64,000 nucleotides of DNA from an uncultured Duncaniella sp. (lineage in GTDB: Bacteria; Bacteroidota; Bacteroidia; Bacteroidales; Muribaculaceae): assembly GCF_910578445.1 (NCBI RefSeq), contig NZ_CAJTQC010000014.1, positions 6,543-70,542 of the forward strand, given 5' to 3'. The notes beneath the pieces are model-generated. The model had not been told where the DNA came from. It ran no database searches and was given only the letters and a program-made list of their open reading frames with translations. Of the stretch, positions 52,718 through 61,193 are shown piece by piece (the first letter of the stretch is position 1; each line of letters starts with the position of its first letter). The translations under genes were made by a program, and so were the position numbers.

Positions 52718-53922
52718 TGCAGTATTTAGTTAACTATTCTCTGAATGCCGGAGTGATTATCATGATATTATGGGTTGGCTATCAATTCGCTCTCTCTCGC
52801 AATACTAATTTCAAGACAAGCCGCGCAGCTCTACTTTCTATTTATCTACTTGCTGCGCTTCTCCCATTTATGCCCATAATTTCGTTTATTCCTTCCGATA
52901 TAGCCTTGGTTGGAGGAAATGTTGAAGTGGGTAACATCGAAGCATCCAATAACCCTACAGTAAGCGGTATTCAATTCAATCGTATTATTGGATTGATTTA
53001 TATTGCTGGATGTCTTGCTGTTTCATTTTTTCTACTTATCGGTTGGTATAAAATAATCCGCATTATCAAAAATGCCAATAAAGAAGAAAGAATCGGCTAT
53101 ACTTTGGCAATCAGCCCACTCTCCTCGACTGCTCCATTTAATTGTTGGAGATATATTGTTGTCAATGAGAAAGACGCAGACAATGAAACAATCCTTGCAC
53201 ATGAATCAAAACATGTATTTTACGGTCATACTTTTGATTTGATATTAGGTCAATTTGTACTTGTATTACAGTGGTGGAATCCCGCAGCTTGGTTGATGTT
53301 CCGCAGTTTACGCACACTACATGAATACCAAGCAGATGAAGGCGTCCTGACAGAAGGATATTCCCGGTGTGATTATGAATTACTGATGCTGAATAGAGCC
53401 ATTGAAAAACAGAACTTCTTCTTGGCTAATACATTTAGCTCCGGAAGTCTCAATGCTCGTATCACGATGATGGGCAAGCGTAGAAAACAGTCATCGAAAT
53501 TAAGTTATCTGGTACTTATTCCTGTGATTTTATTGGCCGCCTTATTTCCAAAAATCCCGTTTGCTCGAACCCCGATAGAACCTACTCAAAATTTAGTTTT
53601 TGTGGAGGGTTCTGAAACGATGCCTGAATACCCCGGTGGGGAACAAGCAATGATGAGTGCTATTCTTTGGGAGGTGAAATATCCGCATGATCTACTCGAA
53701 AAGGGAGCCAGTGGTGTGGCACGAATTGGTTTTACTGTAAATACTGACGGCTCAATGTCTGATTTCAAAGTAGTAAAATCATCGGGGTTTGATGAACTTG
53801 ACAGTGAAGCTATCCGAGCTATCCAAAGTTCTTTGAAAGAATCTTGGATTTCCGGCACTGTTGATGGAAAAGCCGTAGCGAGTGCCGTTTCAATTCCTGT
53901 AACATTCTACATCGCACAATAA
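52714..53922 (+). CDS. BlaR1-like M56 metallopeptidase with TonB C-terminal domain
   Basis: A 402-residue membrane peptidase that would cleave the repressor. Hydrophobic segments lie at about 12-28, 38-58, 92-112 and 265-280. The zinc motif is HESKH (163-167), and the likely third ligand is Glu204 in HEYQADE. After the last membrane segment a periplasmic TonB-like domain spans about 303-400 (EYPGGEQAMMSAI, GVARIGFTVNTDGSM, SSGFDELDSEAI). In BlaR1 of Staphylococcus this place is a penicillin-binding domain; here a TonB domain stands instead. The outer-membrane receptor gene starts 15 bases downstream, so the peptidase may itself be part of the energising link (inference). Confidence 0.85.
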   Translation: MMQYLVNYSLNAGVIIMILWVGYQFALSRNTNFKTSRAALLSIYLLAALLPFMPIISFIPSDIALVGGNVEVGNIEASNNPTVSGIQFNRIIGLIYIAGCLAVSFFLLIGWYKIIRIIKNANKEERIGYTLAISPLSSTAPFNCWRYIVVNEKDADNETILAHESKHVFYGHTFDLILGQFVLVLQWWNPAAWLMFRSLRTLHEYQADEGVLTEGYSRCDYELLMLNRAIEKQNFFLANTFSSGSLNARITMMGKRRKQSSKLSYLVLIPVILLAALFPKIPFARTPIEPTQNLVFVEGSETMPEYPGGEQAMMSAILWEVKYPHDLLEKGASGVARIGFTVNTDGSMSDFKVVKSSGFDELDSEAIRAIQSSLKESWISGTVDGKAVASAVSIPVTFYIAQ

Positions 53923-53936
53923 AACTCTATATTAAT

Positions 53937-56288
53937 ATGTCCGCTCGTCTATATATACTTGTATTTTTTATTATTTCGTTTGCTGTGCCAATGTCGGCAC
54001 AGCAAGATGACGAGCGGCTTGACTCTTTAATCAGAACGCTCGAATTAAAAGAGGTTGTTGTCACGGCTAAAAAAATAAGACAATCGGGTGATACAATATC
54101 TTATGCTGCATCTTCATATATAAGCAAAAATGATAAGACATTAGAGGACTTACTCCGGAAAATGCCCGGTATTGAAGTGAAATCGGACGGACAAATTATA
54201 TATAATGGACAATGGATTAATGAGTTCTATATCGAAGGGTTAGATATGCTTGGCTCTAACTATGGAGTAGCCACCAAAAATATAGATGCGCATGACATTG
54301 GGACTGTACAAATTCTTGAAGATCACCAAGATGTAAAAATGCTCCAAGGCGTAAGGCGCGGAGCCGCACCAGCAATGAATATACGCCTAAAGCAGAGCGC
54401 AAAGGGTATCTGGTCGTCCACTTTTGATGGCGCTATAGGAAGCCAGCCCAATATATCCTGGGATGCATCGGCTTCACTAATGAACTTCAGACGTAATGCT
54501 CAAAATATATCGGTTTATAAAACCAATAACATAGGTATTGATTTACGGACTGAAATTAATGCTCCATCTACATACACATCATCTTACGGAACCGGGATAT
54601 TATATCCTGAGACTCCATCCTTATCTAATAAGTATATTTATAGAAACATCTCTCATAGCCTTTCAGTGAACCAGTTGCTGAAACTTAGTGAAGATAAAAC
54701 ATTTACGTTTAATCTTAATTATCTTTTCGACAAAGAAAAGCGTAATTCAAATGATGAAACAATGTATTTGTCTGACAGTGTGGCAAGGTATATCATCAAG
54801 GAATCTAATTCTTCTGATATACATCAGCATTTTGTTGGGACCCATGCTGTTTATAAACTTAATGGGAAGAAAATATACCTCAAAAATACTCTTTCCGCAA
54901 ATGCGTCTTTTCCAAAAGGAGAAGGACTAATTAATGATTTAATTCTCCAAAAATTTTCAGCTCACTCAATAAAAATTGATGATGAATTGAAACTTAACTA
55001 TAAGAAACATAATGGGGGAATTGCAGATGCTTCATTCCATATATCCTATAACGATAAGAAGGGATTATTGAATCTGCCTAATAATGAATTTTGTCAGATA
55101 GTAGATCAACGAAGCTTCAATATTGACGGAAGTGGCTCCTTGATTGCTCTTTCAATACCACACTTCATGTTTAATCTGAATGGAGAAGTTGATGCAAGTT
55201 GGCAACATGCTAATACCAATCTTGATATTGACAATCAGTCTATGCCTGATGATCAACAAACATGGCAGGTTGGTGCAAGGGTTACTCCAAAAATATTTTG
55301 GCATTATGGGCAAAAATTTCAATGGCTTATATATGTGCCTGCAGGTTTTATGTATTATAAGTCTGACAATCAAACTTGGAATTATAATAAAACATTCTTC
55401 TCGATAAGACCATATTCGAACATAACATATAAACCATCAGACCGGCTTTCGTTCTCACTTACCACAATAGGTGAAGAATCCTTACCTTCTGCCATATCCC
55501 TTATGGTTCAAAAACGATTTATAGACTACCGCACAACCATCTCTAACCCGGGACATATTGAAGCGACAATGAACCGAACACTAAAAACGGCATTCAATGC
55601 GAGCTATACAAATGTATTGGATATGCTATTTGGTAGCCTTGCATTAACGTATGTTCAATCGCGTTATGGCAATAGTTCCGGATATGACATAACTGACGAT
55701 ATTATTAATTATATAAGATTGCCATATTCTACAAATAGCCGGATATGGCAACTTGATCAAACATTTTCAAAAGGTTTTTTCCGATGGAACTCAAAGGTAA
55801 GTGAGTCATTTAGTATAGGCATGAATAATAGTGAATATTATATCAATGATGAAATTCATGAAGGCAAAAGCAAGTATCTTCGGGCTAAACTTTCATATAA
55901 TGCGACGTTTACTAAATGGCTGTCTTTTGAGACCTCAAATGAATATACCCTATCCAAGAGCTTTACAGATGGCAAAGCTAATGATGGCACGAAACATACC
56001 TTCACCAATGCCACGTCCATTGTATTATGGCCGTTTAAGCAACTGAATGTCTCGCCATCTGTGATGTTCTATAATAATAATTACTCTACATCATATAGGA
56101 ATAATGTGTTCCTGAATTGCAACATTGAATATACTCTCGGAAACACCATACTGTCACTGCAATGCAGTAACTTGTTAAACAACGATGTTTTTAGAAGGTA
56201 TAACGACAATGGAATCATTAGATACTCAAGTGAATATCATTTGCGAGGACGCACAATTATGGTAGGCATTAGAATACGAATAACATAA
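53937..56288 (+). CDS. TonB-dependent outer-membrane receptor-like protein
   Basis: A 783-residue outer-membrane protein. The signal peptide covers about 1-21 (VPMSAQQ). A short linker leads into ELKEVVVTAKK (38-46), a plug-domain start, and LEDLLRKMPGIEVKSDGQI is the plug core with the usual later ILEDHQDVKML region. A long beta-barrel follows, ending GRTIMVGIRIRIT. The carboxypeptidase-like domain that opens many Bacteroidetes receptors is missing and no SusD-like gene is present. The ligand is unknown. The gene lies between the TonB-domain peptidase and a GLPGLI protein. Confidence 0.82.
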   Translation: MSARLYILVFFIISFAVPMSAQQDDERLDSLIRTLELKEVVVTAKKIRQSGDTISYAASSYISKNDKTLEDLLRKMPGIEVKSDGQIIYNGQWINEFYIEGLDMLGSNYGVATKNIDAHDIGTVQILEDHQDVKMLQGVRRGAAPAMNIRLKQSAKGIWSSTFDGAIGSQPNISWDASASLMNFRRNAQNISVYKTNNIGIDLRTEINAPSTYTSSYGTGILYPETPSLSNKYIYRNISHSLSVNQLLKLSEDKTFTFNLNYLFDKEKRNSNDETMYLSDSVARYIIKESNSSDIHQHFVGTHAVYKLNGKKIYLKNTLSANASFPKGEGLINDLILQKFSAHSIKIDDELKLNYKKHNGGIADASFHISYNDKKGLLNLPNNEFCQIVDQRSFNIDGSGSLIALSIPHFMFNLNGEVDASWQHANTNLDIDNQSMPDDQQTWQVGARVTPKIFWHYGQKFQWLIYVPAGFMYYKSDNQTWNYNKTFFSIRPYSNITYKPSDRLSFSLTTIGEESLPSAISLMVQKRFIDYRTTISNPGHIEATMNRTLKTAFNASYTNVLDMLFGSLALTYVQSRYGNSSGYDITDDIINYIRLPYSTNSRIWQLDQTFSKGFFRWNSKVSESFSIGMNNSEYYINDEIHEGKSKYLRAKLSYNATFTKWLSFETSNEYTLSKSFTDGKANDGTKHTFTNATSIVLWPFKQLNVSPSVMFYNNNYSTSYRNNVFLNCNIEYTLGNTILSLQCSNLLNNDVFRRYNDNGIIRYSSEYHLRGRTIMVGIRIRIT

Positions 56289-56298
56289 ATATACACCC

Positions 56299-57174
56299 AT
56301 GAGAATTTTGATTACACTTTTAGCATCCTTAATGATGCTTGCCGGGCCTGCCGCTATAGCACAGGTTACCGTATCGTATGCTATGGATACGCCTACGTTT
56401 ACCCTCGCTCATGAGGACACTGATAAGTATGAGACATTAGATACTTGCTATCTTAACGTTTCATACCAGTTCAAGTATCGCAATTCAGAGAAAGACGATT
56501 CTTTGAGTTTCGATGACATCATGGACTTGCAAATGGGAAAAGACTACAATGCTTTCTTTAGCCGTGATTTGCGAGCTCTTGATACACAAAACACGAAAGA
56601 ACTTAAATCTACAATGCAATTCTCTACTATTCCGGAGAATTATGTTGGGTTCGACCTTCTGTTCAATCATAAGGACTCACTGACTACAGTCACCAATCGT
56701 CTTCCATACACTTCTCAAGTCATTGAATACAGTGAACAATCAGAATCTCCTGAATGGACGTATATACCCGATGAGATTGCTACTGTAATGGACTATCATT
56801 GCCATGTCGCAACATGCAATTATGGAGGAAGAAATTGGAAAGTGTATTATACAAATGACATTCCTGTTCCTTATGGACCGTGGAAGCTGAACGGAGTAAA
56901 GGGATTGGTCCTTAAGGCTGAAGACTCTGAAAACAACTTTATTTTTGAAGCTGTAGGTTTGACACAAAAGCCACAACCTATTATTCGCTATGACTGGAGT
57001 AGAAAGAAAATGAAGAAAGAAGATTGGAAAAAATATGAACAGGAGATGTATAAAAACGCCGGGGCATTCGTCCGAAATACTGGGGCACGCATCCTTATTA
57101 TGGATAACAGTGAACAAGGTTTTCATCGTCTCAATGAAGATTGGTCTCAATACTACAATCCATTAGAAAGATAA
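56299..57174 (+). CDS. GLPGLI family protein
   Basis: A 291-residue secreted protein. The signal peptide covers about 1-21 (LLASLMMLAGPAAIA). The family motif region reads YGPWKLNGVKGLVLKAED from about residue 192, where GVKGLV stands in place of the GLPGLI consensus. GLPGLI proteins are frequent in Bacteroidetes beside TonB receptors and are of unknown function. It starts 10 bases after the receptor gene, so it belongs to the same operon. A hairpin at 57227-57251 closes the cargo. Confidence 0.8.
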   Translation: MRILITLLASLMMLAGPAAIAQVTVSYAMDTPTFTLAHEDTDKYETLDTCYLNVSYQFKYRNSEKDDSLSFDDIMDLQMGKDYNAFFSRDLRALDTQNTKELKSTMQFSTIPENYVGFDLLFNHKDSLTTVTNRLPYTSQVIEYSEQSESPEWTYIPDEIATVMDYHCHVATCNYGGRNWKVYYTNDIPVPYGPWKLNGVKGLVLKAEDSENNFIFEAVGLTQKPQPIIRYDWSRKKMKKEDWKKYEQEMYKNAGAFVRNTGARILIMDNSEQGFHRLNEDWSQYYNPLER

Positions 57175-57226
57175 TAACCAAACAGTCTTTTCAAAACGTA
57201 GATTATCAAGTTATACTGTGAACTCC

Positions 57227-57251
57227 GCCCTCGGCATAAAATGTCGGGGGC
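57227..57251 (+). terminator. Hairpin after the cargo operon
   Basis: Eleven-bp stem GCCCTCGGCAT / ATGTCGGGGGC with an AAA loop and two G-U pairs. The T-run is weak (TACTCTT). Confidence 0.5.
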
Positions 57252-57303
57252 TACTCTTAACGACAATAACTCAATGTATTCATCATATTTTATAACCAGA
57301 GCA

Positions 57304-58575
57304 ATGAACAAGATTCTCATTGTAGATGCGTCCGCATCCGACGGGAGAATTATGGCGGGCTTGTTGACACGGGCCGGTTATGATCCTGTCGTTACGGATT
57401 GCATCGAGGCCGGAAAAGTTGAGGCGGCAAAGCTGCCTCCCGGCGCGGTTATCGTCACGGCAATGCGATTGTCTGACGGTACTGCAAAAGAGTTTATTAA
57501 CTGGCTGAAGACCGAGGGATACAAATTCCCTGTCATAGCCATAGTGGATAACCTGCACACTGACGCTGTTGATGTGATGCGTGGCGGAGGAGCTGTCGAT
57601 GTGGTTCAGCGGCTTGCACTTGACAAGCAACTGATTGAAACGGTTGAGAAATATGCAAAACCGGAACACGTCGTACTGACACTGGGCAATCAACTGTTAC
57701 CGCGCAAAAGCGAGGTATGGCAGAAGATTGAGGAAAAGATAACGGCTATTGCCGCGACCAACGCCAACGCAATCATCTTCGGGGAGTGCGGTTCTGGAAA
57801 GGAACAGGTGGCACACCAAATCTACCTCAACAGTTCGCGGGAGCAGAAACCAATAACCATCGTTGATGCCGGAGGCGCGGCTCTCGTAGGTCGGCACAAT
57901 CCCGAAAATGAGCGCAGTGAAATCTACAACCGCATAGAGGGATACTTTCAAAAGTCGGCAGGAGGTACAATCATAATCAAGAATGTGCATCTGCTGACCT
58001 TTGAGAAACAATCGGTGTTACTGCATATCCTCGAAACTGAACATCCCGACGTGCGTGTGATCTGCACCGCAGAGCCGGAGTTGTTGAAGATGGTAACGGA
58101 AAAGACATTCCGACCCAATCTGTTCTTCATACTCCGACAATCAGACATCGCTGTGCCGTCGCTGAAAGATACGACAGAGGACATTCCGGAAATTGCCGAT
58201 TTCTTCCTCAAACGCTATGCCGCCAAGACCGGCAAGCAGCGAAAACACCTCGACGCATCGGCGATAAAGGCATTGAAACTCTACCCGTGGCCCGGCAACG
58301 TGCGCGAGTTGAAAGACATCGTTCTTTTCGCCGCCTTCCATGCCAAAGGCGATACCATTTCTGAGGCTGACATCAATTTCAATCTCTCGGAGCCGAGGGT
58401 TGACGATGATTTAAGCCTGCGCAATCCGCAACGTGAACGTGAGAAAATACTCGAAGCGTATCGTCGCGGAGGCAGTTGGAGCGAGGCTGCCAAGCTGTTA
58501 GGGATAACCGAAAAAACGCTTTTCAATCTTCGCAATAAGTACGGAATTGAGCGAAACGGTGAAAATCAGCCTTGA
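57304..58575 (+). CDS. Degenerate NtrC/RteB-like regulator
   Basis: A 423-residue protein with the layout of sigma-54 activators such as RteB of CTnDOT. The start at 57304 gives MNKILIVDASASDG. The receiver (1-115) lacks the phospho-acceptor: VIVTAMRLSDG has Thr52 or Val51 where Asp is expected. The AAA+ domain has a P-loop GECGSGKEQ (160-168). The Walker B region reads AGGTIIIKNVHLL, without the usual Asp-Glu, and no GAFTGA loop is visible. The C-terminal Fis-type helix-turn-helix is good (SEAAKLLGITEKTLFNL). It likely binds DNA but does not activate sigma-54 in the classic way (inference). Confidence 0.8.
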   Translation: MNKILIVDASASDGRIMAGLLTRAGYDPVVTDCIEAGKVEAAKLPPGAVIVTAMRLSDGTAKEFINWLKTEGYKFPVIAIVDNLHTDAVDVMRGGGAVDVVQRLALDKQLIETVEKYAKPEHVVLTLGNQLLPRKSEVWQKIEEKITAIAATNANAIIFGECGSGKEQVAHQIYLNSSREQKPITIVDAGGAALVGRHNPENERSEIYNRIEGYFQKSAGGTIIIKNVHLLTFEKQSVLLHILETEHPDVRVICTAEPELLKMVTEKTFRPNLFFILRQSDIAVPSLKDTTEDIPEIADFFLKRYAAKTGKQRKHLDASAIKALKLYPWPGNVRELKDIVLFAAFHAKGDTISEADINFNLSEPRVDDDLSLRNPQREREKILEAYRRGGSWSEAAKLLGITEKTLFNLRNKYGIERNGENQP

Positions 58576-58602
58576 CAAACTCGTTAAAAATGACTAACTT
58601 TG
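58572..58602 (+). promoter_or_regulatory. Promoter of the structured RNA
   Basis: TTG (58572-58574), a 20-base spacer, and TAACTTTG (58595-58602). The start point would be near 58609. The TTG overlaps the stop region of the RteB-like gene. Confidence 0.7.
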
Positions 58603-58608
58603 CAGTGT

Positions 58609-58819
58609 AAAACTGCAAAACATACGGCTGGAGAGCCAGCCCACATACTTTTTACATATCATAACACCGCATTTGTATTGGTAAAAATCTGGTACATTTT
58701 TAACTATTAGAAACAGATGCGTGATGCTTATGCTATGCACTTGCATAGCGTGTCGTCACGTTTTCTAATAGAGGCTTTACCAGATGCCTTACCAATGAGC
58801 GTGTTCGACACGCTTTTTT
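58609..58819 (+). ncRNA. Highly structured candidate small RNA
   Basis: About 210 bases with its own promoter and terminator and no likely protein. A 5' hairpin GGCTGG-AGAG-CCAGCC lies at 58626-58641. A long nested stem spans 58678-58795: TTGGTAA with TTACCAA, ATCTGGTA with TACCAGAT, TATTAGAAA with TTTCTAATA, CGTGA with TCACG, and an apical GCTATGC-ACTT-GCATAGC. All five helices are exact. A terminator AGCGTGT-TCG-ACACGCT with TTTTTT ends it (58798-58819). It sits between RteB-like and RteC-like genes, as regulatory RNAs do in conjugative elements (RteR is one known case). No sequence match to RteR is claimed. Confidence 0.75.
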
Positions 58820-58854
58820 GTTTGACTATAAAACAGCCTTAATTCTGATAATCT

Positions 58855-58883
58855 TTACCGATAGCCCGGTAATAATTACCGAT
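58855..58883. promoter_or_regulatory. Palindrome and direct repeat upstream of rteC-like gene
   Basis: Perfect inverted repeat CGGTAAT-A-ATTACCG (58867-58881). A TTACCGAT direct repeat recurs 20 bases apart (58856-58863 and 58876-58883). Two helical turns of spacing suits a dimeric activator site. The rteC-like start is 158 bases downstream. Confidence 0.4.
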
Positions 58884-59040
58884 GACCTTTATCAACACAC
58901 CGAACTACCTCCACGATTATAGCTTTTATTTTCAGCAAAATACGCACTTTTGATCTCGCGCTGTAATCCGATTGTAACATTCGCTGGTTCTATATCCGTG
59001 ATTTGAAAACAATGTAAAACGAATTAGAAACAGCCGATAA

Positions 59041-59643
59041 ATGGATTTATTTTCACTTACCGAAACCGAGTTCTTCCAGAAGCTGACCGAGGGGAAGAAC
59101 GACAACCTGCACATCGCCTACAAGGATTTTGTGCTTCAAGTCAGCGAAATGTGCAGCAAAAGCACTCACAAGGGATATGTGATAACCGCACTGCTCTATG
59201 CCGAGGTAGAGATACAGCATTTGCAGACAGCCCGTCAACGCGACGAGGTGAATCAGGAGCTTGCAGCCTTCATCAACAAGGCACTCCATTTCGTTCATCA
59301 CACCCTCAACCATTACAAGGAAATGGAAATCGCCATGATCCCGACCGATGATTGTTTCGACAGCATAAACCTTGAATGGAACGCCGACAAAACAGACTTT
59401 ATGGAACTGTGCTATGCACTGAAGATTGGCAAATGCCTCAATTCAGATGCTACGGTGACCGATATAATGAAAGCGCTTGCAAAGGCTTTCAACCTCAATG
59501 TGAACCCCAACTATCTCCACAAGAGATTCACGGAACTTAAATCGCGGGGCAAGAAAAGTCGCACGGCATTTCTCGATGTGCTCCAGCACCGCTTCAACCG
59601 TTTCCTTCACGGCTCCGACACCGGAGAATGGGAAAGTGCTTGA
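59041..59643 (+). CDS. RteC-like regulator
   Basis: A 200-residue mostly helical protein with the RteC layout. The C-terminal block is LEWNADKTDFMELCYALK and KRFTELKSRGKKSRTAFLD, matching the DNA-binding region of the RteC family. RteC of CTnDOT activates excision genes. The N-terminal half is helical with no recognised domain. The only in-frame start is the ATG at 59041. It follows the structured RNA, giving an RteB-RNA-RteC regulatory cluster. Confidence 0.8.
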   Translation: MDLFSLTETEFFQKLTEGKNDNLHIAYKDFVLQVSEMCSKSTHKGYVITALLYAEVEIQHLQTARQRDEVNQELAAFINKALHFVHHTLNHYKEMEIAMIPTDDCFDSINLEWNADKTDFMELCYALKIGKCLNSDATVTDIMKALAKAFNLNVNPNYLHKRFTELKSRGKKSRTAFLDVLQHRFNRFLHGSDTGEWESA

Positions 59644-59650
59644 TAAAGCA

Positions 59651-59672
59651 CCGATGTCCGACCACTAATCCA
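59651..59672. repeat. Complement of the 45859-45881 sequence
   Basis: CCGATGTCCGACCACTAATCCA, just after the rteC-like stop codon. It is the reverse complement of 45859-45881 apart from one missing T. Confidence 0.5.
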
Positions 59673-59719
59673 CTTTATTATATATTTTCATTTGGGTGTT
59701 GAATTTACAACCAATGGGG

Positions 59720-59754
59720 AAAGCCCGACTGTCCGTGATGGATAGCCGGGCTTT
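59720..59754. terminator. Bidirectional terminator between rteC-like and traG
   Basis: AAAGCCCG (59720-59727) pairs with CGGGCTTT (59747-59754), with an inner CT / AG and TCC / GGA pairing. The genes on either side are convergent. Confidence 0.8.
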
Positions 59755-59773
59755 GTCGTGTCAATGGCGCAGG

Positions 59774-61080
59774 TTATTTGAGGTGAAGAAGATGGCGCAG
59801 AGAGGGGTCAGCCGCAATGCGCTGCTTCTCTTTTTCCACAATCTCAATTACCTCCCGTTTGATGCGGTCGTAGTTTGCCTGTATCGCCGCCTTCATACCT
59901 TTCCGTTCAGGCGTAGGGTCTTTGAAATCAGTGATTATAGGCAGAGGTTTATAGGCTTTTGTTTCTGCTGCCACACGATTGTTGTCAACAACAATCTCAG
60001 CGTGGAAAATCTTCTGGTCTATCCGTTCATCAAAGTTATCCGACACCGCTCCGACAAATATGCCCTGCGTCAGCGTGGATATTTTGCTCGGCGGTATCAG
60101 CGAATCCATCTGCGTGTTGAACGAGGTTGAAACGTCCTGACGGTTGATAGAGATAGACTGCCGTTTCTGCAACACCTTGCCGAAACGCTCCGACAGCGAT
60201 TTAGCCGTTTCACCCACAACCTGACCTGCGAAAATATTGCCGACGGTGTTCATCACAACCGAAGCCTCCTTGTCGCCATAATCGCGTTTTAGCTGGGAGA
60301 AATCCTGAAATCCAAGGCACACCGCAACCTTGTTGCTGCGGGCGGTGGCAATAAGATTGTCCAGCCCCTTGAAATATATGGTCGGCAATTCATCTATGAT
60401 AACGCCGGATTTAAGCATACCTTTCTTGTTTATCAACTTGACAATTCGGCTGTTATACAGGCCGAGCGCCGCGCCGTAGATATTCTGGCGGTCGGGATTG
60501 TTTCCGACGCAAAGAATCTTCGGCTCTTTGGGGTTATTGATGTCGAGTGTGAAATCATCGCCCGTCATAACCCAATACAACTGCGGTGAAATCATACGGG
60601 AAAGCGGGATTTTAGCCGATGCAATCTGCCCGGCAAGCTGTTCGGCAGCTCCGCCCAACCATGCGTCCATAAACGGCGACAGATAGTTTTCAAGCTGCGG
60701 ATAGCTGGTAAGTATTGGAAAAATATCCTCGTAGCGACGGTTAAGAAACTCAATCGCATGGGGGAAAGTACAATATTTCCCATTCTCGTAAATTTTGAGA
60801 TACCAGATTATTGCAGCGAACAATACAATCGGGGATTCAACAAAGAAATCGCCCTGTTTCTGCACCCACGAGCGGTTCAAGTTGAGCATTATTGTATAGG
60901 CCGATTCATAGGCGTCGGCAATATCCGACATGAAATCGGGGTGTATCGGATTGCAACGGTGCGAGTGTTCCGGATCATCAAAATTTATCACATAGAAAGA
61001 GGGCGGATTATCGCCGTAACCTTTCTGATGTGTCAGCATGTGATTGTAGGCAATCATCGTCAGATCCGGAAATTTGTAGT
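59774..61080 (-). CDS. traG: Coupling protein TraG, C-terminal exon
   Basis: The downstream exon of the conjugative coupling ATPase, about 435 residues. Read on the minus strand it begins at 61080 and continues the TraG sequence YKFPDLTMIAYNHML. It contains the Walker B-like ILCVGNNPD and SGVIIDELPTIYF, and the VCLGFQDFSQLKRDYG region of VirD4-type proteins. It ends with a helical Lys/Glu-rich tail. Exon 1 is at 63569-64000. The joint codon is G (63569) plus AC (61080-61079), giving GAC (Asp) in LYDYKFPDLT. TraG feeds the relaxase-DNA complex into the mating channel. It needs intron splicing to be made. Confidence 0.85.
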
Positions 61081-61141
61081 GTAGGCTAAGCACCCGGCGC
61101 CGTGTCATATAATCATGACCGGTTTCCAAATACTCGCCTCC

Positions 61142-61175
61142 GAACCGGACGTACACCTTCCAGCGTATCCGGCTC
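61142..61175 (-). ncRNA. Group II intron domain V
   Basis: A 34-base hairpin that begins GAGCCGGATACGC and ends GTCCGGTTC on the minus strand. It includes the catalytic AGC triad and matches the conserved domain V fold and length. Confidence 0.9.
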
Positions 61176-61193
61176 TCCGTTTTGATATTCAGT

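Noticed and set aside
52331..53922. Beta-lactam resistance locus (BlaI/BlaR1)
   Set aside because: There is no beta-lactamase or penicillin-binding sensor domain, and the periplasmic part is TonB-like.
53937..56288. SusC-type starch or glycan receptor
   Set aside because: No SusD partner and no carboxypeptidase-like N-terminal domain.
58576..59040. sigma-54 promoter next to the NtrC-like gene
   Set aside because: No TGGCAC-N5-TTGCA-type sequence; the visible promoter is the TAACTTTG type.
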